51,851 bases of DNA from a virus: positions 1 to 51,851 of IMG/VR virus record IMGVR_UViG_3300006793_000049, one strand, 5' to 3'. Shown here piece after piece: positions 33,086-39,495 of this stretch (its first letter is position 1; every line of letters starts with the position of its first letter). Under the pieces are notes generated by a model. It had not been told where the DNA came from, did not search any database, and saw only the letters and a list, made by a program, of their open reading frames with translations. Position numbers and translations under genes: made by a program.

Positions 33086-34002
33086 TACAGTGCCCCCTTC
33101 TTATCTATTAAGTCATCAAACACGTCATACAAATCCAACTCAGATGCACTGACCAAATCGCTCAGCATTTGGGCGGTACCTGTTGGGTTGTGGTAGACCA
33201 CCTCGGATATGTCTGCTTGGCTTAGCCCCGCAAGGTCGCCTAAGTTGTATGGCTCGTTATCATCACACAAGTCCATAGATTTTTCGGCGTTTGTTTTACT
33301 TACACTTTTGTCGTATTCAAATGTGTTTGAATCATATGAGTATGGATTCCATGCGGAATTGAATGATATGTATTTGTTCTTAGGCTTGCTAGATATGGTA
33401 TCAGTTTGAACATCATAATCGCTACCCATACCACGATTGATTGAGTATGTATTGGATAGCCACATGTTATCCATAGTTTCACCATGGTCCTCGTTGGCAA
33501 TAGTAAACTTACCATTGGAACCGTCAAGGAATAGCAGTTTATCAGAGCCGATTGAATCTTCAATCATCTCTAACCAATCCTTGTTGTATATAAGTTCGGG
33601 ATTGTTAGATAGCATTGGACGTAGTACCCACTTGACATATTGGTGTGTATCAGATTTGTCTACATCAATCATTGGTGTGGGTAATTGTGGACCGTTATGC
33701 ATTAACCATATGTCCCTGTTGTGTTGCTTCTTGTTAAGCACTTCGAATGGGTGGCAGTTAGCTTTGTTAGTACCACCGTTAGTTGTGAATCTGAAGTGTA
33801 AACCCATTGGGATTTTCATATCTTTGTATTTATCCCAGAGTTTGATAACATCATACTCATTGTTTGGCAGTTCTTTGAATGTTTGAATCTTGCCGTCTGC
33901 AAGAAACATACCACCAAATCCGTCTGAATTGTTGGAGTATGCTGACTTGAGTAAATTAGATTTTAACTCACTTGCATTGTCGCTTTTAATAATTAAACAC
34001 AT
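33085..34002 (-). CDS. Class II glutamine amidotransferase (Ntn-hydrolase)
   Basis: 305 residues. The N-terminus is Met-Cys2, the nucleophile after Met removal, followed by family motifs: NSDGFGG (25-31), LHFRFTTNGG (68-77), CHPFEV (83-88) and LMHNGP (100-105). Such domains release ammonia or transfer an amide from glutamine. It is coupled to the amidoligase by one base (TAATG). The C-terminal third is unassigned. The pairing suggests that glutamine-derived nitrogen is supplied to, or removed from, an amidoligase product. Confidence 0.82.
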   Translation of the reverse strand: MCLIIKSDNASELKSNLLKSAYSNNSDGFGGMFLADGKIQTFKELPNNEYDVIKLWDKYKDMKIPMGLHFRFTTNGGTNKANCHPFEVLNKKQHNRDIWLMHNGPQLPTPMIDVDKSDTHQYVKWVLRPMLSNNPELIYNKDWLEMIEDSIGSDKLLFLDGSNGKFTIANEDHGETMDNMWLSNTYSINRGMGSDYDVQTDTISSKPKNKYISFNSAWNPYSYDSNTFEYDKSVSKTNAEKSMDLCDDNEPYNLGDLAGLSQADISEVVYHNPTGTAQMLSDLVSASELDLYDVFDDLIDKKGAL

Positions 34003-35270
34003 TAGCTTTCCTCACTTTCGTTTTGTATATTTTTAGCTTTACCCTTAGTATAGCCCTTGCGAACTAGCCATGAGAACAGGTAAGGGTATTGACCTCTGCT
34101 CTCAGATTTAGTCATGTACCGTACATAGTTGGTATATGATAAACTATTTACTGATTCTGTATCTTTGTCAATGCCTACAGTCTTAACAAAGTTGCATAAA
34201 GAATCTACAAATTCAAGGTTTCTAAATATACCTTGCTTTGCAATATTACCTCTGAATATACGGAACTCAATAGTACGTGGCTTGTGCGTTGCCAATGCTT
34301 CGTATTTATCAGAGCGTTGTAAACTATCTTTTAGGTTTTTAGATTTAAAGGCTGACCATTGGGCTGAACTACGCCCCGCAATACGCTCAATGAAGTCACG
34401 ATTGTGCTTACCATTGACGAACACCAATAGCTTGCCAATATCTAGGGGTGTCACGCTTGTACGATCTACGTGTATATGCATACCACAAGTTGAGGTATTC
34501 CATGATGATAGTTGATCTGCAAAACCTTTCTCGCAGAAATCTGACCAACGTTTCTTTTGAAATGATAATGTAGCGGGTGCAGTCACGATTTCGAAACCAT
34601 TATTAAGTGACCCGTCATGCTTACATATTGCGAAGCCTCGTAGTATTTGTTCCACATCTTCAGCAATTTCGTATGAGGCACTTGATCGTCTTTCTACTTC
34701 GATTTCAGCTCCCATAAGTCGCTTCTCGTTGCCATGATACAGTGGTGATAGCTCGTTAGTCACATCATAGTCGTATGAGTGAACACCATTTTCGTCATAA
34801 TCTGCTTCATCATCTTCATAGGGGTAATCATCATCATGATAGTATTGCCCGTCATCATCATGGTATCTATAACTACTACTAAGACAGGATTCACAAACGT
34901 AGGTATCAGTACCCTCTATATAGGTTAGTTCTTCAGTATTCTCTACATTCTCGCAATCATCACAGGTTGAAAATTGATACTGTATATCGTTGCGTATTTG
35001 ATTTGCCAATACTTGAAGTTTGTGTATTGGAAATGAATTATTACGTAGTTCGTCAACTGTAGAAGTTTGTGTTCTCCACATGTTTATCTCATTGTGAACA
35101 GAAGTATGTAAGTCTATAGCAAATTGGTATAACTCACCGTCATCAAGATTAAGGACATCTTGGAATTTCTCGACACTACGGTTGCACTCAAAGTAAAACG
35201 TTTTTAGATAGCTATACAATGATACACTTAGCAATTTAGTAGTGCGTAGTCTAGTCAATAATGTAAACAT
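34002..35270 (-). CDS. Putative amidoligase (glutamine-synthetase-like fold)
   Basis: 422 residues. A treble-clef or ribbon zinc-binding motif lies at Cys103, Cys106, Cys126 and Cys129, then an Asp-rich linker (137-160), then amidoligase motifs: GAEIEVE (187-193), KHDGSL (217-222), FEIVTAP (226-232), CGMHIHVD (262-269) and TIEFRIFRGN (333-342). The family ligates amines to carboxylates with ATP and is found in phage peptide-modification operons. GAGG precedes ATG 35270. A box promoter is directly upstream. Confidence 0.82.
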   Translation of the reverse strand: MFTLLTRLRTTKLLSVSLYSYLKTFYFECNRSVEKFQDVLNLDDGELYQFAIDLHTSVHNEINMWRTQTSTVDELRNNSFPIHKLQVLANQIRNDIQYQFSTCDDCENVENTEELTYIEGTDTYVCESCLSSSYRYHDDDGQYYHDDDYPYEDDEADYDENGVHSYDYDVTNELSPLYHGNEKRLMGAEIEVERRSSASYEIAEDVEQILRGFAICKHDGSLNNGFEIVTAPATLSFQKKRWSDFCEKGFADQLSSWNTSTCGMHIHVDRTSVTPLDIGKLLVFVNGKHNRDFIERIAGRSSAQWSAFKSKNLKDSLQRSDKYEALATHKPRTIEFRIFRGNIAKQGIFRNLEFVDSLCNFVKTVGIDKDTESVNSLSYTNYVRYMTKSESRGQYPYLFSWLVRKGYTKGKAKNIQNESEES

Positions 35271-35302
35271 GTAAACCTCACTTTCATAACATTATTAAAG
35301 AC

Positions 35303-35347
35303 AGTATAACACTAAGTGCGAAAATGTAAACTGTACATTGTGTCGCA
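35303..35347 (-). promoter_or_regulatory. TGCGACA-box promoter for the amidoligase operon
   Basis: On the minus strand TGCGACA (35347-35341), 10 bp, TTTACA (35330-35325), 16 bp, TATACT (35308-35303). The spacer contains half of an 11-bp inverted repeat (ACTAAGTGCGA at 35311-35321 with TCGCACTTAGT at 35343-35353), so a repressor or dimeric regulator could bind across it. Confidence 0.8.
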
Positions 35348-35383
35348 CTTAGTAAGAAGTTTTCAAAGTCAATTTTCCACATA

Positions 35384-35650
35384 TCAACTGTTGTTAATAG
35401 TAGTGCTATCGACTTTGATTTCAGTTTCAATGCTTAAAGAATTGTTAGCATATAGCGACACAAATCCCTGTTTTTTAAGCAGTGTATTAAACCTAGAATA
35501 CGTAGCTGGATAAGGCACTCCAGCACGTTCTAGGAATGGTGTTTCGGTATTTAGTGAACTAAATGCGTAGTTATATAGTGCAGTCACATTACCAAACACT
35601 TTGATATCGTCAAGGAAATTAGCCCTTGTTGTGTATACAGTTTTAGCCAT
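35384..35650 (-). CDS. Small protein, unknown function
   Basis: 88 residues. It contains FLDDIKVFGNVTALYNYAFS and RAGVPYPATYSRFNTLLKKQ, a helical pattern that could be a small DNA-binding fold, but no HTH is convincing. It overlaps the upstream gene by 8 bases and is likely coupled. Confidence 0.6.
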   Translation of the reverse strand: MAKTVYTTRANFLDDIKVFGNVTALYNYAFSSLNTETPFLERAGVPYPATYSRFNTLLKKQGFVSLYANNSLSIETEIKVDSTTINNS

Positions 35651-35864
35651 TATTTACCCCCCATTTATTGCGTAAGTTATTGATTGTTAGGCTATTGTTA
35701 GTAAACTCTGATTTTGCTTCGATATAATCCATAAATCTCAGCTTATCAAATCGGTTGTTTGATCTCGCTAATATGTGCGTTATATCCTCAACCATAGCTT
35801 TGGTTGGATTATGCTTTGCAATTAGTTCAGCGAATTCAATAAAATCTTTTCTTGTTAATGCCAT
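35643..35864 (-). CDS. Small helical protein, unknown function
   Basis: 73 residues (FIEFAELIAKHNPTKAMVED, then RFDKLRFMDYIEA). It is the first gene downstream of a box promoter. Its ribosome-binding region reads ATGGGGGCATAAAATG, a one-base variant of the dispersed octamer. The function is unknown. Confidence 0.65.
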   Translation of the reverse strand: MALTRKDFIEFAELIAKHNPTKAMVEDITHILARSNNRFDKLRFMDYIEAKSEFTNNSLTINNLRNKWGVNNG

Positions 35865-35888
35865 TTTATGCCCCCATTAATTAAATCT

Positions 35889-35933
35889 AGTATGCCATAA
35901 CCATTTTCAGAGTCAATGGCACATTCTGTCGCA
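35889..35933 (-). promoter_or_regulatory. TGCGACA-box promoter
   Basis: On the minus strand TGCGACA (35933-35927), 10 bp, TTGACT (35916-35911), 16 bp, CATACT (35894-35889). It precedes the gene at 35864 with a short leader. Confidence 0.78.
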
Positions 35934-35941
35934 CCTAGCAA

Positions 35942-36172
35942 TTATCTGCTAGATGCTAATTTCATATATTTTGCATAGTCTGGGTGTTGTTGAGCCTTAC
36001 GAAGTAAAGCCACGCGACCACCATCTGAAAGCCTTTGATTTTCAGATTTAAACACATAACCCGTAAAAACGGATTTTGCAGGATTTTCATAGCGGTCTTT
36101 TTGACCGTTAAATATAGGTGATTTTCCTAAAGGTAGGAAACCACGCCCAATGATGCCCATGTTTGATTTCAT
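35942..36172 (-). CDS. Small basic protein, unknown function
   Basis: 76 residues. It is Gly- and Lys/Arg-rich in the first half (MGIIGRGFLPLGKSPIFNGQ) and helical later (VALLRKAQQHPDYAKYMKLA). Coding is preceded by GAGAGG and a box promoter. It is among the first genes of the early region, so a host-takeover role is possible but unproven. Confidence 0.65.
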   Translation of the reverse strand: MKSNMGIIGRGFLPLGKSPIFNGQKDRYENPAKSVFTGYVFKSENQRLSDGGRVALLRKAQQHPDYAKYMKLASSR

Positions 36173-36204
36173 AATTTATTGCCTCTCAATCAATTTCTAA
36201 ATTC

Positions 36205-36248
36205 AGTATGACAGATTGAATTTTAAAGTCAATGTCAAAACTGTCGCA
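36205..36248 (-). promoter_or_regulatory. TGCGACA-box promoter
   Basis: On the minus strand TGCGACA (36248-36242), 9 bp, TTGACT (36232-36227), 16 bp, CATACT (36210-36205). A TTGACA also lies just upstream of the -35 used here. Confidence 0.75.
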
Positions 36249-36406
36249 CCCCCAACAACCGTTTAATAGTATGATAAATAACTAATGAGATCGACCTACA
36301 TTTGAAATAGTTATTTAAAAAGTCTATTAAATCAGTTGTTAAAAGTAGGTTAGAGTATGACACCATGATTTAAAATAGCAAGGTTATTTTGGTCACATGG
36401 GGCGGG

Positions 36407-36486
36407 TTGTCGCAGTGCGACAATTAGCCGAGTATATGCGACACTATATCCTGCGACAAAATGCCTGATGCGACATATAGTCGCAC
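36407..36486. repeat. TGCGACA palindrome and array
   Basis: A perfect 17-bp palindrome TTGTCGCA-G-TGCGACAA (36407-36423) is followed by direct heptamers at 36437, 36452 and 36469 and an inverted near-copy at 36480. Spacings between starts are 21, 15 and 17 bp, near or above one and a half to two helical turns. The same heptamer sits at fixed distance upstream of nearby minus-strand promoters. It may be an operator array for the same regulator, or origin iterons. Confidence 0.75.
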
Positions 36487-36555
36487 TTTATTTTGGTCAT
36501 GGGGTACCCTACGATTTTCACGCATCAGTACTTCATGCCTACAAGTGTAGGTGAA

Positions 36556-36571
36556 AGCCCCCGAAGGGGCT
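36556..36571 (-). terminator. Hairpin with UUCG tetraloop
   Basis: On the minus strand AGCCCC-TTCG-GGGGCT forms a 6-bp GC-rich stem capped by the very stable C(UUCG)G loop, 12 bases after the stop of the 54-residue gene. Only TTT follows, so it is terminator-like but the T-tract is short. Confidence 0.6.
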
Positions 36572-36582
36572 ATCATCTAGAC

Positions 36583-36747
36583 TTATCTGTTAGCTGTGGC
36601 AACTTGTCTCGCAAACCAGAGTGAGTCGATTTGCCACACTTTGTACACAGGTGCGACTTTTTGTCCCATGTAAATTTTGTTAGTTCTGTTTTTCACCTTA
36701 CGCTTGAGCCAACCGTAAGATTTAGATTTTAATAATGTATTTTCCAT
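36583..36747 (-). CDS. Small basic early protein, leaderless start
   Basis: 54 residues from ATG 36747 (MENTLLKSKSYGWLKRKVKN, then VYKVWQIDSLWFARQ). It is basic with several Trp residues. The ATG lies 6 bases after a -10-like TCTACT (36754-36759), part of a box promoter, so the mRNA would be leaderless. It is the right-most minus-strand gene with such a promoter and may be a very early gene. Confidence 0.6.
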   Translation of the reverse strand: MENTLLKSKSYGWLKRKVKNRTNKIYMGQKVAPVYKVWQIDSLWFARQVATANR

Positions 36748-36753
36748 ATATCA

Positions 36754-36798
36754 AGTAGAACATATCCCGAAAGAAAAGTATATGCGCAATATGTCGCA
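36754..36798 (-). promoter_or_regulatory. TGCGACA-box promoter (weak core)
   Basis: On the minus strand TGCGACA (36798-36792), 10 bp, ATACTT in the -35 position (36781-36776), 16 bp, TCTACT (36759-36754). The poor -35 but exact spacing suggests stronger dependence on an activator. Confidence 0.6.
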
Positions 36799-37012
36799 GG
36801 GGTTTGGGGCTTGTGTTCGTGGTTTGTTCAGTATATACGACTCATATACTGGAGTAATAAATTATTACTATAGAAGAATAGTAGAGATGATTAGAGGGGG
36901 GAGGGGTCTAAAATCCAAACCCCACCCCAAAAAACTACGTGTGCACATACATACATAATGCATCAAAAAAAATTTTAGCAAAATTTCAGGACCTTCCTAC
37001 CTTCCCACCTTT
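36799..37012. other. Non-coding region with operator-like palindrome and G/C tracts
   Basis: CAGTATAT-N7-ATATACTG (36829-36851) is a perfect 8-bp inverted repeat. TAATAAATTATTA follows. At about 36894-36930 a G-rich run (GGGGGGAGGGG) is followed by CCCCACCCC, which can nearly pair. I see no gene. It may be operator and strand-opening DNA. Confidence 0.5.
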
Positions 37013-37219
37013 TCAGGGAGCGGGCGGGCGTTTGTGCTTGTCGATATATTCCTTGAGGCTGAGGTCGACCCTGTCTGATTTTCGCGTGCCCCCTTGACTG
37101 AGGAAGTCCGCCAGCAGGTCGGCAAATTGGTTGGGGCTTAAGCCATGTGACAACACACGCAATAAGCGCGAAATTCTTTTTTTGATTTTGTCGTTTGATA
37201 ATATGCGATGATGACCCAT
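37013..37219 (-). CDS. Possible small regulatory protein
   Basis: 68 residues, basic and helical (DKIKKRISRLLRVLSHGLS, then NQFADLLADFLSQGG). There is no clear Shine-Dalgarno sequence. It could be a small DNA-binding protein encoded divergently from terS and expressed from the promoter at 37310-37339. An octamer copy lies inside (37086-37093). Reality of the gene is moderate. Confidence 0.45.
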   Translation of the reverse strand: MGHHRILSNDKIKKRISRLLRVLSHGLSPNQFADLLADFLSQGGTRKSDRVDLSLKEYIDKHKRPPAP

Positions 37220-37232
37220 AGGCTTTTTGTTC

Positions 37233-37274
37233 GAGGGGGCACGCCGAGTGAGGTCAGCGTTTTAAAGCCCCCTC
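37233..37274. repeat. Inverted repeat built on a dispersed octamer copy
   Basis: GAGGGGGC (37233-37240, part of GGGGGCAC) pairs perfectly with GCCCCCTC (37267-37274) across a 26-base loop. It lies in the leader of the minus-strand transcript and upstream of the terS promoter. Confidence 0.6.
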
Positions 37275-37289
37275 TCTTACAGGAGACAC

Positions 37290-37302
37290 CCGCGAAGCGG
37301 GA
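37290..37302. other. GC-rich hairpin in the divergent promoter region
   Basis: CCCGC-GAA-GCGGG is a 5-bp stem, located where the minus-strand transcript from 37310-37339 is expected to begin. It may stabilise the 5' end or act as a regulatory site. Confidence 0.45.
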
Positions 37303-37309
37303 TACTAGA

Positions 37310-37339
37310 ATAGTACCACAACAGCCCTTGTTTATACAA
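37310..37339 (-). promoter_or_regulatory. Minus-strand promoter overlapping the terS promoter
   Basis: TTGTAT (37339-37334), 18-bp spacer ending TGTGG, TACTAT (37315-37310). Its -35 shares the CTTGT-TTAT-ACAAG palindrome with the opposite promoter, so the two cannot be occupied together. Confidence 0.55.
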
Positions 37340-37356
37340 GAGGGGTATGTTATAAT
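37328..37356 (+). promoter_or_regulatory. Late promoter for terS, leaderless
   Basis: TTGTTT (37328-37333), 17-bp spacer, perfect TATAAT (37351-37356). The ATG at 37365 is within 2 bases of the predicted start, and no Shine-Dalgarno sequence precedes it. Confidence 0.75.
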
Positions 37357-37364
37357 TTTTTAAC

Positions 37365-37829
37365 ATGGATAAAAATAAACCCTTGACAGGTCGGCAAGAA
37401 TTATTCTGCCAGGAATACATTAAAGACCTAAATTCAAAAGCAGCGGCAAAGCGCGCAGGTTACTCAGACAAAGTGGCTGACGCGAAGTCGTATCAGTTTT
37501 TGAAAATGGATCGTATTCGAGATCGTGTAGCGGAGCTCAAGCAAGATTCTATGCGCAGGCTACAACTTGACGCGGATGACATTTTGCGCCGATTAGTTCG
37601 TATTGCAGATGCAACTGAACAAGAAGGGGATTATAGTGCGGCTATTCGAAGCCTGGAGTTGTTAGGTAAACACAAAGCGTTGTGGACTGACAAGACAGTT
37701 AATGAAACAACTATTATGAATGCATTTGCATCAGGTAATTCAGAAGAAGATATCCAGCGTGACGTGGAGCGATTGAAAAGAATCGCAACACCTAAACTTA
37801 AAGTAGTATCAGGAGACAAAAAGAAATGA
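37365..37829 (+). CDS. terS: Terminase small subunit
   Basis: 154 residues. LTGRQELFCQEYIKDLNSKAA, then AAKRAGYSDKVADAKSYQ, is the classic DNA-binding N-terminus of Terminase_2-type small subunits. The middle (QLDADDILRRLVRIADAT) is the helical oligomerisation region. It recognises phage DNA and recruits the large subunit. The stop overlaps a following ATG (ATGA). Confidence 0.88.
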   Translation: MDKNKPLTGRQELFCQEYIKDLNSKAAAKRAGYSDKVADAKSYQFLKMDRIRDRVAELKQDSMRRLQLDADDILRRLVRIADATEQEGDYSAAIRSLELLGKHKALWTDKTVNETTIMNAFASGNSEEDIQRDVERLKRIATPKLKVVSGDKKK

Positions 37830-37927
37830 TTTTAACACCAAGGCTAGAGCTGTACACAGGACAAAAAGATGTGGATACTTATTCTCAAATAGTTTTGTGG
37901 GGCGGCGTTGCTTACATCACAGAATAA
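37826..37927 (+). CDS. Tiny open frame between terS and terL
   Basis: 33 residues (MILTPRLELYTGQKDVDTYS, then QIVLWGGVAYITE), coupled to terS by ATGA and overlapping the terL start by 20 bases. GGAG precedes it at 6-8 bases. It could translate ribosomes into terL. Whether the peptide itself matters is unknown. Confidence 0.45.
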   Translation: MILTPRLELYTGQKDVDTYSQIVLWGGVAYITE

Positions 37928-39485
37928 TTCTCAAGCCACAGTAGAAGATAGAGACGCAGCAACTAGGCTAGCAGTCAAACAAGCGCGTGATGACTTACTA
38001 GCATTTGTAATGCTGATGAACCCTAGCTTCAATGTGGGACCTCACCATAGACTGTTATGCGATGAGTTAATGAAATTAGAACAAGGCGATACTGACCGTC
38101 TAATGGTATTTGTATCTCCGCGTTCATCTAAGTCGCTTATTACTTCAACATACTTTCCAGCTTGGGCGCTGGGTCGTAATCCTTATTGGCAGGAAATTGC
38201 AGTATCTCACTCAGATGACTTAGCTACTAAGTTTGGTAGAGCTATTCGTGATATTATTAATACCACAGCCTACAACACTATATTCCCTAAAGTAAAAATT
38301 AAAAAAGATAATCGCGCAGCAAACTCTTGGGCACTAGAAGAAGGCGGCAAAGTAGCAGGAAGTTTCTTAGCTGCAGGTTCTGGCTCAGGTATCGCTGGTT
38401 TTGGTGCGCACTTAGCAGTTATTGATGACCCAATCTCTGAGCAAGATGCGTATTCTAAGACAAGGCGTGAACAATTAAACGAATGGTATGCTTCTGGTTT
38501 ACGAACACGACTAATGCCAGGTGGAAAAGTTGTGCTGGTGATGACAAGGTGGCACGAAAATGACTTAGCAGGTCACTTGTTAAAGCAGCAAGAGGCTTCA
38601 CCCCTAGCAGATAAGTGGAATGTTGTACGAATACCTGCGCTAAATACTGCAGAATCTTCAGAACAACTAACAAAAGCTAGAAACTCTCTAATTGAACAGG
38701 GGTATTTATCAGAAACGTACCCTGAACCTAAGCTTGGTGAGTCTTTCTGGGGGGCACCTGATCGCGAAAATGGATTTTGCTGGTCAACGGAGGACATTAT
38801 TCGTACAAAGAACAACACACCCCCGTTTAAATTTGACGCATTGTACCTACAAAGCCCATCATCTGAGACAGGGGGCATCATTCAAGTAGATTATTGGCAA
38901 GATTGGAGCAGTGAAGACCCTCCTGAATGTGATTTTATCATACAATCCTGGGATACAGCGTTCTCTACCCGCACAACTGCAGACTATTCTGTAATTACTA
39001 CGTGGGGTGTCTTTAAAAAGGACGAACTTAGCATGGCAAACATGGTATTGCTAGGAATGGAGAAGGGTCGCTGGGATTTTCCTACACTAAGACAGAAAGC
39101 TGTGGACAAATTTATGAAACATAAGCCAGATTCCATAGTGATTGAGAAAAAAGCTTCGGGTCAATCGTTAATTCAAGACCTAAGACTAGCAGGTTTACCT
39201 ATACAAGAGTATCAACCTGATCGAGACAAAGTATCACGCGCATATGCTATCAGTTCTTTGTTTCATAACGCAAGAATCTACGCACCACTAGATAAAGTGT
39301 GGGCAAAAGAAACTATTGAAGAGTGTCGCCAGTTCCCATCGGGACCTCATGACGATATTGTAGACTCTGTTACACAAGCAGTGCTATATGTACGTAATGG
39401 CGGGTACTTAGAACATAGTGATAATTCATGGCTTGACTTAGACGAGTCATCAGTGTATAATAGAAAACGCAGACGTTATTATTAA
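37908..39485 (+). CDS. terL: Terminase large subunit
   Basis: 525 residues from TTG 37908 (no ATG fits; a GTGGGGCGG run precedes it). ATPase P-loop variant SPRSSKS (70-76), Walker B HLAVIDDP (168-175), coupling region LVMTRWHENDLAGH, and the C-terminal RNase-H-like nuclease with IQSWDTAFS, SIVIEKKASG and GPHDDIVDS acidic residues. It packages DNA into the prohead and cuts it. An octamer copy lies at 38750. Confidence 0.93.
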   Translation: MLTSQNNSQATVEDRDAATRLAVKQARDDLLAFVMLMNPSFNVGPHHRLLCDELMKLEQGDTDRLMVFVSPRSSKSLITSTYFPAWALGRNPYWQEIAVSHSDDLATKFGRAIRDIINTTAYNTIFPKVKIKKDNRAANSWALEEGGKVAGSFLAAGSGSGIAGFGAHLAVIDDPISEQDAYSKTRREQLNEWYASGLRTRLMPGGKVVLVMTRWHENDLAGHLLKQQEASPLADKWNVVRIPALNTAESSEQLTKARNSLIEQGYLSETYPEPKLGESFWGAPDRENGFCWSTEDIIRTKNNTPPFKFDALYLQSPSSETGGIIQVDYWQDWSSEDPPECDFIIQSWDTAFSTRTTADYSVITTWGVFKKDELSMANMVLLGMEKGRWDFPTLRQKAVDKFMKHKPDSIVIEKKASGQSLIQDLRLAGLPIQEYQPDRDKVSRAYAISSLFHNARIYAPLDKVWAKETIEECRQFPSGPHDDIVDSVTQAVLYVRNGGYLEHSDNSWLDLDESSVYNRKRRRYY

Positions 39486-39495
39486 GGATTGATTT

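Larger units (their letters stand above)
36249..36582. other. Non-coding repeat-rich region, candidate origin or control centre
   Basis: No convincing gene. It holds an inverted repeat (TAAATAACTA with TAGTTATTTA, about 36283-36346), a further -10-like CATACT on the minus strand, and the heptamer array at 36407-36486. Perfect 12-bp direct repeats TTATTTTGGTCA (36384-36395 and 36488-36499) flank the array. Two hairpins at 36538-36571 close it. Confidence 0.6.

Noticed and set aside
36398-36469. A 23-codon open frame running through the TGCGACA array on the plus strand
   Set aside because: It has no good ribosome-binding site, and its codons are fully explained by the DNA repeat. I treat the region as regulatory.
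38861-38880. Octamer variant GGGGGCAT and four-C variants (for example 26722 and 41360)
   Set aside because: They differ by one base from the octamer and were not counted, to keep the enrichment estimate conservative.
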